A stretch of 64,000 bases of DNA from JBKECF01 sp047974375 (GCA_047974375.1 JBKECF010000054.1:248001-312000), one strand, 5' to 3'. Numbered from the stretch's first letter, positions 16,651-26,276 are shown. Numbers and translations are program-made. The notes: a model not told the origin generated them from the sequence alone.

Positions 16651-17060
16651 TTTTTTCCTCCGTATCCAGTGCATTATAGCATAAAAAAAAAATTGTGAAC
16701 ATAGGTGGAAAATTCAGAAATATAAAATGTTTTAAAGTAGTTAATCAGTAAGCATTAGACTTCCCATCTCAATCCTGGTATCTAAATTTTGCTTTCGGCA
16801 AAACCAAACACTGTGTGTTTGGCAGCTGTTTATTGCTGTTTTACTCTGAATTTTTGTTTTACAAAAACCAAATGATACGCATTTGTCTGGTCGGAAGTTA
16901 CACTTCCTGCTCTGGTCATAAAGCCCCGTTTTATTGCTCGAGTAAGCAGCCAACTCGGCTATGTAACTTAGTCAGCCGTTCACTGGTCGGAAACTCAGTT
17001 CCCTGCTTGTGTATGCAACCAACACCGCTGTTCTTTTCTGCTGGATTATGCGACCAAATT

Positions 17061-17153
17061 CGCCGTTCGGTAGAGGTACAAGCCCCCACTGATGGATAGG
17101 TATATTGATTAGTTTTAAAACAGACAAGGAGCTGCCTTGAAATAAAAAATATT
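17061..17153 (+). repeat. Dispersed two-module repeat, copy 2
   Basis: Module A (17061-17110) matches 9285-9334 in direct orientation. Module B (17126-17153, aaggagctgccttgaaataa...) matches the reverse complement of 9338-9365 at 26 of 28 positions. One half of the unit is therefore flipped relative to the other between the two loci. Confidence 0.6.
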
Positions 17154-17196
17154 CCTTAATTAAAAGGTAATATTTAAATATTTTATATAAAAATGT

Positions 17197-17226
17197 AAAA
17201 AGAGCGATGGGTTTTCGCTCTTTTTT
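17197..17226 (-). terminator. Hairpin terminator downstream of aroA
   Basis: aaaaagagcga pairs with tcgctctttttt around tgggttt. It is symmetric, so usable from either strand; the nearest upstream gene on the minus strand is aroA. Confidence 0.7.
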
Positions 17227-17455
17227 AAAATTAAAGTTTTAGTCAAGCTCTGGTCGTTCTTTTAAGGAATTGCTCGAGTCTGCAGCCAACTCGACTATGC
17301 AACCAAGTCTGCTACCAACTTTTTTAAAAGCTTGTGGGGCTGGTTGCTTGCCTGCCTGAATAGTAAAGCAAGGCTTTATGACCAATGGTTTGGGGCACAG
17401 CACCAAGGTTTTTTTTTCTGACAGCCTTTTGTTTAGCAAAAATTAATTAGAATGT

Positions 17456-18724
17456 CTACTTCAAAAGTTCAAATATTCCACCTAAAGCTTTTAAATCATC
17501 GAAAAAATTAGGATAGGATTTATTTATAGCTTCAGCATGGCTAATGGTAATTGGTTTATGGCAAACACTTCCTAAAACAGATAGCGCCATAACAATTCTA
17601 TGGTCATTGTACCCATTTAAGTTTACTCCGCCTTCTAAATTTTCAACGCCATTTATTTCAACATATTCTCCGTGGTCTGTGGCGCTGCCGCCTAAAAGAT
17701 TTATGGCTTCAACCATTGCTTCTACTCGCTCGCATTCCTTTATACGTAACCTTTCAACTCCTCGAATTATACTTTTTCCTTTAGACAAGGCACAAATGGA
17801 GAAGACAGCAGGACCAAGGTCAGGGGTTTCAGATAAATCAACTTCTATGGCTTTAGTTTCACTAATATGGTATTTAATTGATTTTTCCCCATAGGTGTGT
17901 TTAATTCCTAGTTTTTCACCAATTTTTAAAATTTCCATATCTCCTTGCTTGGATTGTAAATTTAAACCGTTTATTTCTATATTACCATGTAGTTTTCCGG
18001 CTAATTCGTAAAAGGCTACTTGAGAAAAATCGCCTTCTACTTCGTAATTATATGGTGATAAAGTACCACCTCTAACAACAAAGCTTTCATAATTATTGTT
18101 AATTATTTCTATTCCAAATTTATTAAGTATATCAATTGTTAAGTCTATGTACCCTTTAGACTCTAATTTAGTAGTTATATTGATTTTAGTGTCTGCCTTA
18201 AAATTACTATATGCAAACATTAATCCCGAAATAAATTGGGAACTAACATTTCCAATTATATCTACATCAATGGGTTTTAAATTTCCTTCTAAAATCATTG
18301 GAAGAAAAGCACCCTCTGGTGTTTTGTAGGCAACATTATTTTTTTTAAAAATTTCGTAGTAAGCATCAAGAGGTCTGTTAACTAAATGGTTTGCTCCTGT
18401 AAACGTTACTTTCTCGCCTGTAGTTAAAGCGATGGGTATTAAAAATCGTACAGTTGAACCAGACTCGTTGCAAAATATTTCTTTATTTACAAGGTGAGGT
18501 TTGCAACCCTTTACTATTACTGAACTTTCTTTTTCTTCTACAGTACTACCTAAGGATTTCATAGCTGCTATAGTTGCTTTTATATCTTTTGAATATACTA
18601 AATTTGTTATGTTTGAAGTGCCTTCAGCCATGGCAGCGCATATTATTCCTCTGTGGGACAAGCTTTTTGAAGGTGGAATTTTAATACTTCCCTTTAGTTC
18701 AGATTTATATATTATAACATCCAT
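17456..18724 (-). CDS. aroA: 3-phosphoshikimate 1-carboxyvinyltransferase (EPSP synthase)
   Basis: Joins shikimate-3-phosphate and phosphoenolpyruvate to make EPSP, the sixth step of the shikimate pathway to aromatic amino acids. Visible motifs are 'PPSKSLSHR' (~18-26), 'NESGSTVRFLIP' (~85-96), the 'RLRIKECERVEAM' segment (~327-339), and 'DHRIVMALSV' (~379-388). At 422 residues it is full length. aggaggtattt precedes the ATG. It lies 9 bases after tyrS on the same strand, so aromatic synthesis and tyrosyl-tRNA charging are co-transcribed and probably share the upstream T-box, which would raise aroA when uncharged tRNA-Tyr accumulates. Confidence 0.95.
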   Translation of the reverse strand: MDVIIYKSELKGSIKIPPSKSLSHRGIICAAMAEGTSNITNLVYSKDIKATIAAMKSLGSTVEEKESSVIVKGCKPHLVNKEIFCNESGSTVRFLIPIALTTGEKVTFTGANHLVNRPLDAYYEIFKKNNVAYKTPEGAFLPMILEGNLKPIDVDIIGNVSSQFISGLMFAYSNFKADTKINITTKLESKGYIDLTIDILNKFGIEIINNNYESFVVRGGTLSPYNYEVEGDFSQVAFYELAGKLHGNIEINGLNLQSKQGDMEILKIGEKLGIKHTYGEKSIKYHISETKAIEVDLSETPDLGPAVFSICALSKGKSIIRGVERLRIKECERVEAMVEAINLLGGSATDHGEYVEINGVENLEGGVNLNGYNDHRIVMALSVLGSVCHKPITISHAEAINKSYPNFFDDLKALGGIFELLK

Positions 18725-18733
18725 AAATACCTC

Positions 18734-19954
18734 CTATACAAGGGTTACAACGTGGAAGTTCTTCTTACCTTTTTGAACTATTAATTTTCCATTATCAAAT
18801 AAAGATAAATCAATATTTAAAGAAAAATCCTCTACTTTATTGCCATTTATTTTAACGCCGCCTTGTTGTACTGCTCTGCGTCCCTCGCTTTTTGACGAAA
18901 CTAGATTTATATCACAAAGTAAATCAACAATATTGTAGTTATTAAATACTTCTTTTTTCATTTTTGTTGTAGGTGCGTCACTGCTTACACCACCACTAAA
19001 TAGCGCCTTAGATGCGTTTAGTGCGTCAGTTGCGTCTTTTTCGCAATGAACATTTTTAGTTATTTCGAAAGCTAAAATTTCCTTTGCTTTGTTTAGGTCG
19101 CTTCCTTCTAATTTTTCTAGTTCATAGATTTCTTCCATTGGTAAGAAAGTTAAAAGCTTTAAGCATTTAATTGTGTCTTCATCGTCTATGTTTCTCCAGT
19201 ATTGGAAAAACTCGTAGGGGCTTGTTTTCTCTGGGTCTAACCATACAGCACCAGCTTGAGTTTTACCCATTTTAGTTCCATTACTTGTAGTAAGTAGTTT
19301 AAATGTCATGCCATAGGCACTATTACCATCTGTACGGCGAATTAATTCTGTACCAGCTAAAATGTTTGACCACTGGTCATTGCCTCCTAGTTGGAGTTTA
19401 CAATTATATTTTCTGTTTAATTCTAAAAAGTCGTAGGCTTGCATTAACATATAATTAAATTCAAAAAAAGTAAGGCCTTTTTCAAAACGAGTTTTATAAG
19501 CGTCTGCTGTAAGCATTCTATTTACTGAAAAATGTATTCCGTAAGTACGAATAAAGTCAATGTAATTTAATTCTCTTAACCAATCTCCGTTGTTTAAAAG
19601 AAAGGCTTTTTCATCAGTAAAATCAATGAATTTAGACATTTGTTTTTTAAAACATGAAACGTTATGGTCAATTAAGTCTGTTGTCATTACTTTTCTCATT
19701 TCTGTTTTATCTGTTGGATCGCCTACCATTCCTGTGCCGCCACCCATTAAAGCAATAGGTCTATGTCCTGCGCGTTGCAAATGAGCCATTGCCATTACTG
19801 TAAGAAAATGACCAACGGTTAAACTATCGGCAGTGGGGTCAAAACCAATATAAAAAGTAACTTTTTCATCTCCCAATATTTTTTTTATTTCCTCTGCATG
19901 AGTTGTTTGCTCAATAAATCCTCTTTCTTCAAGTACATCGTATACATTTCTCAT
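18734..19954 (-). CDS. tyrS: Tyrosyl-tRNA synthetase
   Basis: Class Ic aminoacyl-tRNA synthetase charging tRNA-Tyr. The HIGH-like motif is in 'DSLTVGHFLTVMAM' (~43-56) and the KMSKS-like loop is 'GTKMGKTQAGAVW' (~227-239). 'GFDPTADSLTVGH' and 'GGNDQWSNI' are typical of bacterial TyrS. A C-terminal S4-like RNA-binding domain (~340-400) ends in 'QKGKKNFHVV'. 406 residues is normal. Ribosome site aggag precedes the ATG. The leader carries a T-box riboswitch, so expression follows tRNA-Tyr charging. aroA is the downstream partner. Confidence 0.97.
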   Translation of the reverse strand: MRNVYDVLEERGFIEQTTHAEEIKKILGDEKVTFYIGFDPTADSLTVGHFLTVMAMAHLQRAGHRPIALMGGGTGMVGDPTDKTEMRKVMTTDLIDHNVSCFKKQMSKFIDFTDEKAFLLNNGDWLRELNYIDFIRTYGIHFSVNRMLTADAYKTRFEKGLTFFEFNYMLMQAYDFLELNRKYNCKLQLGGNDQWSNILAGTELIRRTDGNSAYGMTFKLLTTSNGTKMGKTQAGAVWLDPEKTSPYEFFQYWRNIDDEDTIKCLKLLTFLPMEEIYELEKLEGSDLNKAKEILAFEITKNVHCEKDATDALNASKALFSGGVSSDAPTTKMKKEVFNNYNIVDLLCDINLVSSKSEGRRAVQQGGVKINGNKVEDFSLNIDLSLFDNGKLIVQKGKKNFHVVTLV

Positions 19955-20013
19955 TTTTTTCTCCTATTCATATAATTCTAATAATGCTTATAAATCTAAA
20001 AAAATAAACACGT

Positions 20014-20290
20014 AAAAAAAGCCTTTAATCCTATATAAGGACGAAAGACTCGTGGTACCACCTTAATTCGTTGTTAAAAAACAACCTCATTATAGTATAA
20101 CGGCAAAGCCGAAAATCCTCCAAAGTTGTAATTAATAAAAATGTACCTTTAGCTTTACACCAACCAGCTAATTCTCTGAACGTAACTAAATTTATATTTA
20201 GATTTAAATAAAGACTTTAATCTAATATCTTCTTCATAGGATTCTAACAATATTTTTTCAAATAATAACATTATTATTTTTTTTTGTAAA
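20014..20290 (-). promoter_or_regulatory. T-box riboswitch of tyrS(-aroA)
   Basis: On the minus strand the leader contains the T-box antiterminator sequence aaggtggtaccacg (20051-20064 in reverse), the AG-box AGAGAA (20172-20177 in reverse) followed by the GGTTGGTG apical region, and a terminator hairpin ctttcgtcc...ggattaaag with a U-run (20014-20047). Order and spacing fit a standard transcriptional T-box in which uncharged tRNA-Tyr favours the antiterminator. TAC triplets that could be the Tyr specifier occur in the expected 3' arm of stem I, but I cannot fix which one without folding. The 5' boundary is approximate. Confidence 0.9.
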
Positions 20291-20393
20291 GTTTTATTTC
20301 AGATGTTAGAATAAAAAAGATGTTTTAACTAGCCTTAAAAAGTTGAGTTAAAAAAATATGGTAAGTGTTTAAAATGAAATTGGAGGTTTTAGA

Positions 20394-21125
20394 ATGAAAT
20401 TGATAGGAATTGTAAGTCAAGTGGAGGTAGTTAATGGAAGAGAATTTGAAACAGTGAATAATACATATATAAATGCATTAAAAGCTTTTGGAGCAATGGC
20501 CATAATTATACCAGCAACAATAAATATGGAAATGGCAGAGAAATATTTAGACATAGTTAGTGGTGTTTTGTTTACAGGAGGCAGAGATATCTCGCCTCAA
20601 AGTTACAATCAAAAATCTATTATTAATTATATAAGCGATCCAAATATTCAACCTAGGTCGCCGTATTCTATAAATAATGCACCAAATATTAAACAAGATG
20701 AATTTGAACTTAAACTTTATAAGCGTGCAAAAGAGAAAAAACTAAACATTTTAGGCGTGTGCAGAGGTATGCAGCTAATTAATGTCGCTGAAGGTGGTAC
20801 ATTAATTCAACATATAGAAGACAACGATGTTCAGCACTTTGTAAAAGAAGATGGTTGGATACATTATCATGACGTTAAAATTCAAAGAGATTCTAAAGCG
20901 TTTAAATTAATAAATAAAGAAATTATGGGTATGTCATCTCTACATCATCAAGGCATTGATACACTGGGAGAAAATTTACAAGGAGTAGCATATTCACCAG
21001 ATGGCATAGTAGAAATTATAGAGAGTAAAGATGAAAGTTTTATAATGGGTGTACAAGGGCATATAGAAGTTACTTATAAGAATTTTCCTGAACATGGTGA
21101 AATCTTTAAAGGATTATTGATATAA
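20394..21125 (+). CDS. Class I glutamine-amidotransferase-like hydrolase (peptidase C26, PuuD-like)
   Basis: A 243-residue cytosolic hydrolase of the gamma-glutamyl-gamma-aminobutyrate hydrolase family. The nucleophile Cys is in 'LGVCRGMQLINV' (Cys ~123). The His-Glu part of the triad is in 'MGVQGHIEV' (His ~223, Glu ~225), where the usual motif is VQWHPE, so Trp and Pro are replaced but the catalytic residues remain. 'GVLFTGGRDISP' (~57-68) and 'SSLHHQGID' are family marks. Substrates in the family are gamma-glutamyl amides from polyamine breakdown. The next gene is an aldehyde dehydrogenase with its own promoter, and the two could serve one polyamine/GABA route. That link is inference. Confidence 0.85.
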   Translation: MKLIGIVSQVEVVNGREFETVNNTYINALKAFGAMAIIIPATINMEMAEKYLDIVSGVLFTGGRDISPQSYNQKSIINYISDPNIQPRSPYSINNAPNIKQDEFELKLYKRAKEKKLNILGVCRGMQLINVAEGGTLIQHIEDNDVQHFVKEDGWIHYHDVKIQRDSKAFKLINKEIMGMSSLHHQGIDTLGENLQGVAYSPDGIVEIIESKDESFIMGVQGHIEVTYKNFPEHGEIFKGLLI

Positions 21126-21190
21126 AACTAACAATATATTTGTTTAAGATGTACGAAGATTGTATTTTAAATATCATTTCAATATATTAA

Positions 21191-21219
21191 TTGCATTACC
21201 GGATTTAACGTGTTATACT
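21191..21219 (+). promoter_or_regulatory. Probable promoter of the aldehyde dehydrogenase gene
   Basis: TTGCAT (21191-21196) and TATACT (21214-21219) with a 17-base spacer, ~44 bases before the start codon. Confidence 0.6.
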
Positions 21220-21262
21220 GTCGTAGTAATAAAAATTACCAAAATATAAGGAGGAGTTATTT

Positions 21263-22747
21263 ATGAGTATTAAATTAAACGACAAGTATCAACTATTTAT
21301 CAATGGACAATGGAAAGATGCATCTGACAAATCAACGTTAAAAGTATACAACCCAGCTACTGGCGAGTATTTAACGGAAATTGCTAATGCTACAAATGAT
21401 GATGTTGATGAGGCAGTTGCCGCTGCTCGTGAAGCTTTTAAAACTTGGGGACAAACAACTGTAACTGAAAGGGCTGCAATTCTAAATAAAATCGCCGATG
21501 TAATTGATGAGAACCAAGAGTTGTTAGCAACTATTGAGTCAATTGATAATGGTAAACCTATTAGAGAAACTTCTTTTGCGGACATTCCGCTTTCAGCAGA
21601 TCATTTTAGGTATTTTGCTGGAGTTATAAGAAGTGACGAAGGAAGTTCAACCTTTGTAGATGAAAATACTCTCAACTTAATAGTGCGTGAGCCACTTGGA
21701 GTTGTAGGGCAAATTGTACCGTGGAACTTTCCGTTTTTAATGGCAGCTTGGAAACTGGCTCCGTTACTTGCAGCTGGAGATGTTTCAGTATTTAAACCAT
21801 CTAGTGCCACTTCACTTAGTGTGTTAACTCTGTTAAAATTAATTGAAGACATAGTTCCAAAAGGTGTAATTAATATTATTACAGGTGCAGGTTCAAAAAG
21901 TGGTGAGTATTTACAGCACCATGACGGCATTGATAAATTAGCTTTTACAGGATCTACGGAAATAGGAAAAGAAGTTGGTATTTCTGCTGCTAAAAGTTTA
22001 ATTCCTTCTACTTTGGAATTAGGTGGGAAGTCAGCTAATATCTTCTTTAGCGATGCAAATATGGACATAGCTTTAGAGGGATTACAATTAGGTATACTTT
22101 TCAATCAAGGTCAAGTTTGCTCTGCTGGTTCAAGAATTTTTGTACAAGAAGATTTTTACGATGAGTTTGTAGAAAAAGCAGTGGCTGCTTTTGAAAAAGT
22201 AAAAGTAGGCAATCCATTAGATTCAAATACTCAAATGGGTGCACAAGTTAGTGAACAACAGTTAAATAAAATTTTAGATTATATAGAAATAGGAAAAAAA
22301 GAAGGCGCTAAAGTTGCTACAGGAGGCGAACGTAATACAGAGGGCGACAATGCAAAAGGTGTATTTATGAAGCCTACATTATTAGTAGATGTTAATAATA
22401 AAATGCGTGTTGCTAGGGAGGAAATATTTGGCCCTGTTGGCGTTGTAATTAAATTTAAAACAGTTGAAGAAGTTATTGAATTAGCCAACGATAGTGACTA
22501 TGGTCTTGGTGGCGGTGTGTTTACTCAAGATATAAATAAGGCTATAAAAGTTGCTAAAGGCATAAGAACTGGTCGTGTTTGGATTAATACTTACAATGTT
22601 TTCCCTGCTGGCGCACCTTTTGGTGGATACAAGGAATCCGGTATTGGACGTGAAACGCACAAAGTAATACTTGATCATTACACACAAATGAAAAATATAA
22701 TAATTAATACAGCTGAAAACCCTGGCGGTTTTTACGTGAAAAAATAA
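21263..22747 (+). CDS. NAD(P)-dependent aldehyde dehydrogenase
   Basis: A 494-residue ALDH-superfamily enzyme oxidising an aldehyde to its acid. Catalytic Cys is in 'NQGQVCSAGSR' (~286), general-base Glu in 'LELGGKSANI' (~252), oxyanion Asn in 'VPWNFP' (~155), and the cofactor-binding 'FTGSTEIGK' is at ~228-236. 'EEIFGPV' and the C-terminal 'GAPFGGYKESGIGRE' are the usual conserved blocks. The ribosome site aaggagg is strong and codon use looks like that of well-expressed genes. The closest families are betaine/gamma-aminobutyraldehyde-type or broad aliphatic aldehyde dehydrogenases; substrate unknown. It is followed by a strong terminator. Confidence 0.93.
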   Translation: MSIKLNDKYQLFINGQWKDASDKSTLKVYNPATGEYLTEIANATNDDVDEAVAAAREAFKTWGQTTVTERAAILNKIADVIDENQELLATIESIDNGKPIRETSFADIPLSADHFRYFAGVIRSDEGSSTFVDENTLNLIVREPLGVVGQIVPWNFPFLMAAWKLAPLLAAGDVSVFKPSSATSLSVLTLLKLIEDIVPKGVINIITGAGSKSGEYLQHHDGIDKLAFTGSTEIGKEVGISAAKSLIPSTLELGGKSANIFFSDANMDIALEGLQLGILFNQGQVCSAGSRIFVQEDFYDEFVEKAVAAFEKVKVGNPLDSNTQMGAQVSEQQLNKILDYIEIGKKEGAKVATGGERNTEGDNAKGVFMKPTLLVDVNNKMRVAREEIFGPVGVVIKFKTVEEVIELANDSDYGLGGGVFTQDINKAIKVAKGIRTGRVWINTYNVFPAGAPFGGYKESGIGRETHKVILDHYTQMKNIIINTAENPGGFYVKK

Positions 22748-22764
22748 TAAATAGTAAATAAATT

Positions 22765-22813
22765 GGGCTGTTGGTAAATTAGGGTATTTCCCTTTTTATC
22801 GACAGCCTTTTTG
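22765..22813 (+). terminator. Terminator of the aldehyde dehydrogenase gene
   Basis: gggctgttgg... pairs with ...cgacagcc, followed by T5, just after the stop codon. Confidence 0.8.
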
Positions 22814-22946
22814 TACTTGTATTTGAAACTATCCTTTAAAAGGTTGATAAATAAGCCGACTATAAAAAACTATTACTTTATTATAATATTATTATATAAT
22901 ATGACAAAATGGCACTAGCTAAGTTTGCTATTCACCACGGTTCTGC

Positions 22947-23183
22947 ATTGTTAAAAAAAGATTCATATTCTCCAATACGTTAAAAGGTGCAATAGCTAGC
23001 GCTGCTATTTACAGCCTAGTTGAAATAGCTAAAGCAAACAACTTGATTGTGGAAAATTATCTAACTTATTTGTTTGATAACCTAGCCGTAATAGGTATTA
23101 GCGAGCAATCTTCACTTGATAATCTTATGCCCAGGTCTAGCGTATTGTCGGATGACATAAAATTAAAAATGGGGCAGTCTTGA
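22947..23183 (+). pseudogene. IS66-family transposase C-terminal remnant
   Basis: An open stretch of ~78 codons reads 'FIFSNTLKGAIASAAIYSL', then '...KANNLIVENYLTYLFDNLA', and ends 'PRSSVLSDDIKLKMGQS' and a stop. The pattern FSNTxKGAxASAxIYSLVExAKANxL...LTYLFxxLP...LPWSxxLP is that of the IS66 transposase C-terminus (DDE family). The catalytic core, tnpA/tnpB helpers and inverted repeats are absent, so this is a dead fragment. It is the only transposon debris I can identify firmly in the window. Confidence 0.8.
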
Positions 23184-23194
23184 AATAGCCCTGA

Positions 23195-23243
23195 AAAAAA
23201 GATAAGAACCTAGAAAAAATACAACTAGGGGCTTATCTTTTTT
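23195..23243. terminator. Strong hairpin terminator after the IS66 remnant
   Basis: aaaaaagataag-cctag pairs with ctagg-cttatctttttt. The A-run and T-run make it usable in both directions. Confidence 0.8.
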
Positions 23244-23718
23244 AGTGCAAATTATTATAATTAATGTATGAAAAAACTAATAAAGAAATTAATTCATTAT
23301 GCGCTGATTAAAACATATTTATGAAGGAAAAGGATTACATACAAAAATATAAATTAGAAAAATTATCAATGTTTATAGTAGATGGAATGGGTAAAATAAA
23401 AGACAATGCTGAGAAAAACAGAATACGAAAAATAGAAGACAAGGAAATATAGGCAAGATATACCAAAATATAACAACCTAGAAAAAATAACAATGGAAGA
23501 AGAAATATACTATATATGGAGATGCAATGGTAAGATTAAATACAAATTACAGAAAACCTATCTTTGCATAAATAAGTGAAAAATTTCATAAAATAATTCA
23601 AATAAAAGTGATTATATGATATAATTTTTAAGAAGATTAAAATGCAAATTATATTTTATTAAATGAAAACAAATCATTATAAATTTAAATAGGCATTGTA
23701 AAAACAGAAAGGTTAGTT
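23244..23718. other. Degenerate region before smpB
   Basis: A/G-rich stretches read as short Lys/Glu/Ile-rich peptides in several frames (for example ~37 codons ending at the TAG near 23452) but have no ribosome sites and are broken by stops. Probably decayed gene material plus the smpB promoter; I cannot name its source. Confidence 0.4.
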
Positions 23719-24186
23719 ATGAGTGATTCTTTTAAATTGATTTCACAAAATAAAAAGGCATTTTATGACTATCATATAAATGAAACTTTTCAAGCTGGTA
23801 TTGAACTTGTAGGAACAGAAGTTAAATCTTTAAGGGCTGGAAAATGTAATTTAAAAGATAGTTTTGTGCGTGTGGAAAACAATGAAGTTTATATAAATAA
23901 TTTACACATCAGCCCCTACGAGCATGGCAATATATTTAATAAAGATCCTTTGAGAAAAAGGAAATTGCTTTTGCATAAATACGAAATAAATAAACTTATT
24001 GGAGCGGTAAAACGTGATGGATATACAATTATTGCAACTAAAATATACTTTAAGGGTAGCCTAGTTAAAGTGGATATAGCCTTAGCTAAAGGTAAAAAAC
24101 TACATGATAAAAGGCATGATATTGCAAAAAAAGATCAAAAAAGACAAGCAGAAAAAGATTTTAAAGTTAGACATTTGACTATGTAA
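23719..24186 (+). CDS. smpB: SsrA-binding protein SmpB
   Basis: Binds tmRNA and carries it to stalled ribosomes for trans-translation. All family blocks are present: 'NKKAFYDYHI', 'GIELVGTEVKSLRAGKCNLKDSFV', 'NNLHISPYEHGN', 'RKRKLLLHKYEI', and the basic tail 'KLHDKRHDIAKKDQKRQAEK'. 155 residues is standard. The ssrA gene, often next to smpB, is not within this window. flhA starts 47 bases downstream and may be partly co-transcribed. Ribosome site agaaagg precedes the ATG. Confidence 0.97.
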   Translation: MSDSFKLISQNKKAFYDYHINETFQAGIELVGTEVKSLRAGKCNLKDSFVRVENNEVYINNLHISPYEHGNIFNKDPLRKRKLLLHKYEINKLIGAVKRDGYTIIATKIYFKGSLVKVDIALAKGKKLHDKRHDIAKKDQKRQAEKDFKVRHLTM

Positions 24187-24233
24187 ATTTTTAAAATCAG
24201 GAAGTTTCTAAAGGTATATTGTGGAGGCAACAA

Positions 24234-26276
24234 ATGAAGTTTAAAGAGGCTCTTATTGGTATTTTTGTAATTGCTATAATTATTACCTTTATTATTCCTA
24301 TATCACCAGTTTTATTAAATTTACTAATAATGGTAAATATAGCAATTTCATTGCTTATACTGTTAAATGCCATATATTCTAAAGAACCATTGGAGATGTC
24401 AACATTTCCTACATTACTGTTAATTACGACTTTGTTTAGGCTAGCCATAAATCTATCATCTACAAGACTTATGCTCGGTACAGGATATGCCGGCGAGGTT
24501 ATAGAGGTCTTTGGTGAATTCGTTGCAGGTGGCGATTTAGTTGTTGGTACTATAGTATTTGTGCTATTGGTATTAGTTAACTTCATGGTTATAACTAAAG
24601 GTTCTGGTAGAATAGCTGAAGTTACTGCTAGGTTTACCCTTGACGCAATGCCAGGTAAACAAATGGCAATAGATGCAGATTTGAACTCAGGAATTATAGA
24701 TGAAAATGAAGCAAGAGAAAGAAGAAAAAAAATACAAGATGAATCCAATTTTTATGGTGCAATGGATGGTGCCAGTAAATTCGTAAAAGGAGATGCCATA
24801 GCAGGCATTATTATTACAATTATAAATATTGTAGGAGGTATAGTACTTGGTGCTACAGGTAGAGCCACAGGTACGCCACTTCCAATTGGAGAGGCAGCTC
24901 AACTATATACAATTATGGCAATTGGTGATGGCTTAGTTAGCCAGATACCAGCTATACTTATTTCTACGGCAACAGGTGTATTAGTTACCAAAGCTACCTC
25001 CGACAAAAATTTAAGTGACCAAACATCAGAGCAATTAATAGGTAAATCTATGGTTATGTATATAACTGGAGGGGTACTTATATTCTTAGGTGTATTTTCA
25101 CCCCTACCTATGGAGTTTGTAATAGGTGGTTTAATTATACTTATAGGTGCTTTTATGTTAGATAAACAAAAACAAGTTCAAACTATGGTTAATGAAATAA
25201 CTGAGGAGGACGTGGAGGCAGAGGAAATACGTAGGCCAGAGAATGTAAACTCGCTTTTGCAAGTTGAGCCTATACAGTTACTTTTCGGATATGGATTACT
25301 GCCTTTAGTAGATACAAACCAAGGTGGAGACCTATTGGATAGGGTTGTAATGATTCGTAGACAAATTGCAATGGAGCTAGGTGCTGTCGTACCTATTATA
25401 CATTTACGTGACGATATTAAATTAAATCCAAATCAATACAAAATTATGATAAAGGGTGTAGAAATAGCCACGGGTGAAATTCTATTTGATCATTACATGG
25501 CCATGAATCCAGGTTTTGTTGAAGATGAAATAGATGGGATTGAAACAGTTGAGCCCTATTTAGGCTTACCAGCTTTGTGGATTTCAGAAAGTTCTCGCGA
25601 AAGAGCTGAGGCTCTGGGATATACAGTTGTAGACGCTCCGGCGATTATTGCAACTCATGTTACTGAAATAATTCGCACTAACTTACATGAAATATTAACA
25701 AGGCAAGACACCCAAAGTCTTATTAATAACGTAAAAGAAAAACAACCAGTTTTAGTTGATGAACTAATACCAAGACAATTATCCGTTGGTGAAGTGCAAA
25801 AAGTACTGTCCAACTTATTGTCGGAAGGGGTTTCCATTCGGGACTTAGTAACTATTTTGGAAGTTTTGGCAGACTATTCCGTAAATACAAAGGACACAGA
25901 TTTACTTACAGAGTACGTAAGGCAAGGATTAAAAAGAGCTATATCTAGCCAATATTTTGAACTAGATAAAAATAATATTGTTATAACCTTAGACCCAAAT
26001 TTAGAGCAACAAATAATGGACTCAGTTCAGAAGTCTGAGCAAGGCTCATATTTGCTACTGGACCCGTCAATTGCAAAAAAAGTTTATGATAATTTAGAAG
26101 TTCAAATGACAAAAATATTAAACATGGGTGTGCAGCCAATTATACTTACTTCGCCTATGGTTAGAGCTTATTTTAAAAAATTAGTAGAACAAGTTTCGCC
26201 AGAACTTGTTGTACTTTCATATAATGAAGTAGATCCAAAGGCAGAAATTCAATCAATAGGGATGGTGAGTGCATAG
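24234..26276 (+). CDS. flhA: Flagellar export gate protein FlhA
   Basis: Large integral-membrane subunit of the flagellar type III export gate. About eight N-terminal membrane segments (~1-320) contain the conserved 'FPTLLLITTLFRLAINLSST' and FHIPEP-family loops ('GDAIAGIIITIINIVGG'). The cytoplasmic C-terminal domain (~345-680) docks chaperone-substrate complexes. 680 residues is typical. The Met at 24234 is chosen for the gtggagg site; an earlier in-frame ATG at 24219 overlaps that site. It heads a cluster with flhF and flhG. flhB and fliPQR, usually directly upstream, are absent here and smpB takes their place. Confidence 0.97.
   Translation: MKFKEALIGIFVIAIIITFIIPISPVLLNLLIMVNIAISLLILLNAIYSKEPLEMSTFPTLLLITTLFRLAINLSSTRLMLGTGYAGEVIEVFGEFVAGGDLVVGTIVFVLLVLVNFMVITKGSGRIAEVTARFTLDAMPGKQMAIDADLNSGIIDENEARERRKKIQDESNFYGAMDGASKFVKGDAIAGIIITIINIVGGIVLGATGRATGTPLPIGEAAQLYTIMAIGDGLVSQIPAILISTATGVLVTKATSDKNLSDQTSEQLIGKSMVMYITGGVLIFLGVFSPLPMEFVIGGLIILIGAFMLDKQKQVQTMVNEITEEDVEAEEIRRPENVNSLLQVEPIQLLFGYGLLPLVDTNQGGDLLDRVVMIRRQIAMELGAVVPIIHLRDDIKLNPNQYKIMIKGVEIATGEILFDHYMAMNPGFVEDEIDGIETVEPYLGLPALWISESSRERAEALGYTVVDAPAIIATHVTEIIRTNLHEILTRQDTQSLINNVKEKQPVLVDELIPRQLSVGEVQKVLSNLLSEGVSIRDLVTILEVLADYSVNTKDTDLLTEYVRQGLKRAISSQYFELDKNNIVITLDPNLEQQIMDSVQKSEQGSYLLLDPSIAKKVYDNLEVQMTKILNMGVQPIILTSPMVRAYFKKLVEQVSPELVVLSYNEVDPKAEIQSIGMVSA

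Larger units (their letters stand above)
16741..17440. repeat. Repeat-rich intergenic mosaic
   Basis: This ~700-bp gap has a base composition unlike its surroundings and contains internal repeats. ttgctcgagt-aa/ct-gcagccaactcg occurs at 16935-16956 and 17270-17291, and the match continues into ctatg. ctggtcggaa followed by a ttcctgct/ttccctgct hairpin occurs at ~16888 and ~16984, and gcaaccaac-like units recur. Small hairpins (ggaagttacacttcc, ggaaactcagttcc) are frequent. Frames of 65-95 codons exist here but have no ribosome sites or recognisable domains. I read it as layered remnants of small dispersed repeats, not genes. Confidence 0.6.

Noticed and set aside
16741..17439. Short frames of 65-95 codons in the repeat-rich gap, including Cys/Thr-rich ones
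   Set aside because: They lie on repeated DNA, have no ribosome sites and show no domain; likely spurious.
23244..23718. tmRNA (ssrA) beside smpB
   Set aside because: No tRNA-Ala-like acceptor, no tag-peptide frame ending in ALAA; the interval looks like decayed coding DNA.
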